In this document: piece after piece, positions 8,339-10,560 of the stretch
How the letters are laid out: the number at the start of each line of letters is the position of its first letter
Position numbering within the stretch: position 1 is the first letter of the stretch
Assembly: GCA_003833135.1 (NCBI GenBank)
Contig: QZLH01001599.1
Coordinates: 1-10,560, forward strand
Length of the DNA stretch: 10,560 nt
DNA from: Oehlia diaphana
Lineage: Eukaryota > Glomeromycota > Glomeromycetes > Glomerales > Glomeraceae
Direction: 5' to 3'
Position numbers and translations under genes: made by a program
The notes under the pieces: generated by a model
Databases searched by the model: none
The model's input: only the letters and a program-made list of their open reading frames with translations
Told to the model about the DNA's origin: nothing

Positions 8339-8481
8339 ATGGTACTATTGTATATCCGAAAAAATTTTACCGTTATTTATGCTAATAATGGTGATTTATA
8401 ATTTCATAATCTAATGGTATTACTGTATTCCGAGATGAAATATTTTATCCATTATGTTGTGTATGCCAATCATGGTGATTT
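8339..8481 (+). repeat. Diverged tandem duplication, period about 75 nt
   Basis: Unit 1 (8339-8397) and unit 2 (8414-8481) share the same ordered blocks: ATGGTA-TA-TGTAT-TCCGA at the start, an AAAT/ATTTTA segment in the middle, and TATGC[T/C]AAT[A/C]ATGGTGATTT at the end (8378-8397 and 8462-8481, 18 of 20 identical). Small gaps in the middle show the copies are old. No third copy is visible. It lies in the upstream region of the RING pseudogene. Confidence 0.55.
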
Positions 8482-8634
8482 GCAAGGAGAAAGATTAACG
8501 AAATGACGAAAGAATTACACAATAGAGGATGATGATCTGATGATCCCTGTTCCTGCGGAATTTTTATCGCTATAAAAAAAATTGGATTTTTATTCTTTAT
8601 ACCGATGGATCACTATGGCTCCCAATAATCTTAA

Positions 8635-9693
8635 AATACTTGCATACAATATCTTGAAAGTCTTGGAGATGACCTTGTCAAAGATATGAAAATACCTGAA
8701 CTGGGTCCATGTTCAGAGTGCAATAACGAGATTCTTTCACTAAATCTCAGACCGTTCACAACGCTCTTGTGTGGACATACATATCATAGACTTTGTATTG
8801 AGAATAAGATATGCACAATGCGGCAAGTGTATGTTCTTTTCCCGGATGTGAAAAGACAATCGAGACCGAAGCAGTGGATACTAGACGAGATTATGATTCA
8901 TCGCAATCAAGCGGAACTTCGACTATAACGAGTATGTTGGGCAGTGGTCTTAGCCTAAATCCTTTACCTGTTAAACAAGATAGGGGCTCGAATGAAGAGG
9001 AAATAGTAACTCGAGCTATAAATCAACCCACACTCTCCAGTAGAAAGCGAAAGAATAATTCTACCTCCGTGAATAACCCAGTAAAAGGGTTAAGAAACCA
9101 GTCAAGAACGAGGATTCTCGTATGCTTAAGAGGCTTGTTCAGGAGATGATGTTGTCCCCCGGACTTCTGACCTTAAGGAGAGAGAAGCTCTCGAAAGGGC
9201 TTCCAAACTAGGGAGTGGGAAGAATATGTTCTTTGATTTATATTTTCAAATTTGTAATGCCGAGAATCTAGAAGAGGATGCTCGTTTCGAAGTGATAATA
9301 AAATTATTCGCAATGAAAAGGTTTATGGCTGGAACTTTCTCAAGACGACTAAGCAAGATTTTCGAGATTATGGTATGAAAGGAGAACCTGCAACATGACT
9401 TGCACTTTGCCAAGGAGTGTAAGTAGAAAAAGTTGAAGTCGTTCTCATCGTACACAAGTAACGTATTAGCGAAATATGGCCTCACCTCTGAGGGTATCAC
9501 TTTTTAGAGTGTAAACCACGAAATTCAAGACGACAAAAAGCATTTCGAGCTGTATTTTGCGGATAATAAGTTACGACTTCAGAGTTATGGGACATTGGTG
9601 ATGACAAGCTTGAAGTCCATGCGCAATGAGTACGTTTCAACTATACTTCATACGGCTTTTCGTATTGCAGAGGAGGCAGGAATAAAAAATTAG
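8635..9693 (+). pseudogene. RING-finger protein pseudogene with five frame changes and two stops
   Basis: The first frame is open from 8635, with an ATG at 8686. It gives a RING-like start: C9-x2-C12-x16-C29-x-H31-x2-H34-x2-C37. The last pair, C-x4-C (CSFPGC), appears only after a frame change near 8822-8845, with x4 instead of the usual x2. Reading then continues through further changes near 9083-9086, 9165, 9316-9319 and 9396, into a long tail frame ending at TAG 9691. That tail has two internal TAG stops (9424, 9505). Segments such as DLYFQICNAENLEEDARFEV and NKLRLQSYGTLVMTSLKSM are clearly coding in character. A basic nuclear-localisation-like stretch (KRVKKPVKNED) lies near 9083-9115. 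The intact ancestor would be about 330 residues or more, probably a RING ubiquitin-ligase-like protein of a multicopy fungal family. It is dead as written, unless the indels are assembly errors. Confidence 0.75.
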
Positions 9694-9748
9694 TATGAAA
9701 CCTAAGTACGAAATAATTGGGGGGATACAATCATAAGAAAAAAAATAT

Positions 9749-9754
9749 AATAAA
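9749..9754 (+). terminator. Polyadenylation signal AATAAA after RING pseudogene
   Basis: AATAAA lies 55 nt past the final TAG of the RING pseudogene, followed by a T-rich stretch. The 132-nt space 9694-9825 is shared by two convergent genes, so 3' ends from both strands probably overlap here. Confidence 0.4.
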
Positions 9755-9825
9755 GTTTTTCAACTTTGTATTTTTGCGTGAAATTAACTCTATTGTAACA
9801 AATTATGAATCGAACAATTTAACGT

Positions 9826-10560
9826 TTATCGTGTGTTATTACATTTCACATACTCCCAACGATATCCTCCAGCATACGTTCTGAGTCCTCGACATACTAC
9901 ACCGATATTTGCCTGGCTAATTCCGGTTGTACGTTGCGCTTCAGCTATGGATAGAAATTCTCGAGTAGAACCGTCGTCAAAAATCTGCCTAATAGGACGT
10001 TGGTATCTATTGCTATCTTTGAAGTTAAGAAGCCCAAGACATACGGCGTGTTGCATATTTTCTTTCCGTGTGCACCATTCTAGATTGGACGCATTATTAT
10101 TAGTAGAATCGCCATCAATGTGATTTACAAATTCTTTTCCTTCTTCTTTGGGACAAAATGCTAATGCCACCAAGCGATGAACAAGATATCCTTTTGTTTT
10201 TCGAGTGATTTTTTGATAACCTATTTGTAATGAACCTTGAGTGATCATGCCATATGTTAACTGAATTCTTCCGAAAGATGAAACTCTGAATTTTTGTGAA
10301 TCAAGCTCTATATCTCTCCATTCCTCATTGTGATTGGGTTCTACATGATCTTCATAATATATCCAGCACCAGCCACCAGCGGTTTTTTGTTTCCCACTAC
10401 AACATTCTGAAATGCAACATACTGCGATGTTAAGTGTATCACTTGCGAATCTAATAGAATCCCAAATCTGAACAACATTTCCATCCAATGTCTTTTGTAC
10501 AATTCGTCTAGTATTACGACTAGGATTTGGGTGTACCCTGCGTTCAGCATTCTCTTTAGG
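9826..10560 (-). CDS. NUMOD1-NUMOD4-HNH-NUMOD1 endonuclease, 5' end beyond window
   Basis: The minus-strand frame is open from the window edge to TAA at 9828-9826, giving 244 visible codons. No in-frame ATG occurs in the first 104 codons, so the start lies outside. Numbering from the edge: residues 19-66 form a NUMOD1-like DNA-binding module (RIVQKTLDGNVVQIW...GKQKTAGG). Residues 79-118 resemble NUMOD4 (EEWRDIEL...FRVSSFGRI). Residues 125-172 form an HNH_3 nuclease core with VHRLVALAFCP, VNHIDGDSTNN (H147, D149) and NLEWCT. Residues 187-238 form a second NUMOD1 module ending AGGYRWEYV. These enzymes cut double-stranded DNA at long sites; the NUMOD modules read the DNA. The group is typical of homing-type endonucleases in phages, giant viruses and some fungi. 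No splice signals are needed in the visible part and catalytic residues are present, so it looks intact. It is free-standing here, with no intron or intein host visible. Confidence 0.88.
   Translation of the reverse strand, partial: PKENAERRVHPNPSRNTRRIVQKTLDGNVVQIWDSIRFASDTLNIAVCCISECCSGKQKTAGGWCWIYYEDHVEPNHNEEWRDIELDSQKFRVSSFGRIQLTYGMITQGSLQIGYQKITRKTKGYLVHRLVALAFCPKEEGKEFVNHIDGDSTNNNASNLEWCTRKENMQHAVCLGLLNFKDSNRYQRPIRQIFDDGSTREFLSIAEAQRTTGISQANIGVVCRGLRTYAGGYRWEYVKCNNTR

Noticed and set aside
10341..10550. 69-codon minus-strand frame overlapping the HNH gene
   Set aside because: It is out of frame with the NUMOD1 module and is a shadow of that gene.
1..10560. CRISPR array, prokaryotic operon or phage module
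   Set aside because: No regularly spaced repeats besides the telomere, no ribosome-binding-site pattern, and the kinase has spliceosomal introns.

Overview
The window is one end of a eukaryotic chromosome. It opens with a C-rich telomere repeat array (1-157) and then runs through AT-rich, gene-poor subtelomeric DNA into a cluster of genus-type accessory genes and gene remains. The best guess for the organism is an arbuscular mycorrhizal fungus of the Glomeromycotina (Rhizophagus-like). The grounds are telomere units related to TTAGGG, short GT-AG introns of 63-79 nt, a tyrosine-kinase-like (TKL) kinase of the type massively expanded in these fungi, a NUMOD/HNH endonuclease and a decayed RING-finger gene. 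This is an inference from gene style, not a database match.

Layout. Positions 1-157 hold the telomere, mostly variant ATAGGG-type units capped by about 20 nt of TTAGGG/TTAGGGG type. Positions 158-1631 are non-coding and carry stem-loop repeats, including a double hairpin with a CACGTG between its two stems (1063-1120). Positions 1632-2201 are an open frame whose early part resembles the N-terminal motif of TnpB/Fanzor proteins and is probably a remnant. No convincing gene is visible in 2202-3789. A plus-strand gene at 3790-4410 encodes a small protein with an N-terminal coiled coil and a C-terminal U1-like zinc finger. Positions 4411-5866 are AT-rich with only doubtful small frames.

The best gene lies on the minus strand at 5867-7052: a six-exon protein kinase with all core catalytic residues. 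Its splice model closes exactly at 873 nt (290 codons plus stop), but the first exon boundary is uncertain. A compact promoter with two CACGTG boxes and a TATA-like stretch sits just upstream. Positions 7182-8634 are non-coding except for a diverged tandem duplication. A RING-finger pseudogene at 8635-9693 is broken by five frame changes and two in-frame TAG stops. It converges with a minus-strand NUMOD1-NUMOD4-HNH-NUMOD1 endonuclease gene (9826 to beyond the window end) that is intact over 244 visible codons.

The genes do not form a pathway. The picture is a chromosome-end accessory region: signalling-kinase paralogue, endonuclease, transposon-like trace and dead gene copy, separated by short dispersed repeats. 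I found no convincing undescribed multi-gene system. The most unusual features are the homogenised variant telomere, the kinase 5' end, and the lesion pattern in the RING pseudogene, which may partly reflect homopolymer undercounting in the assembly.
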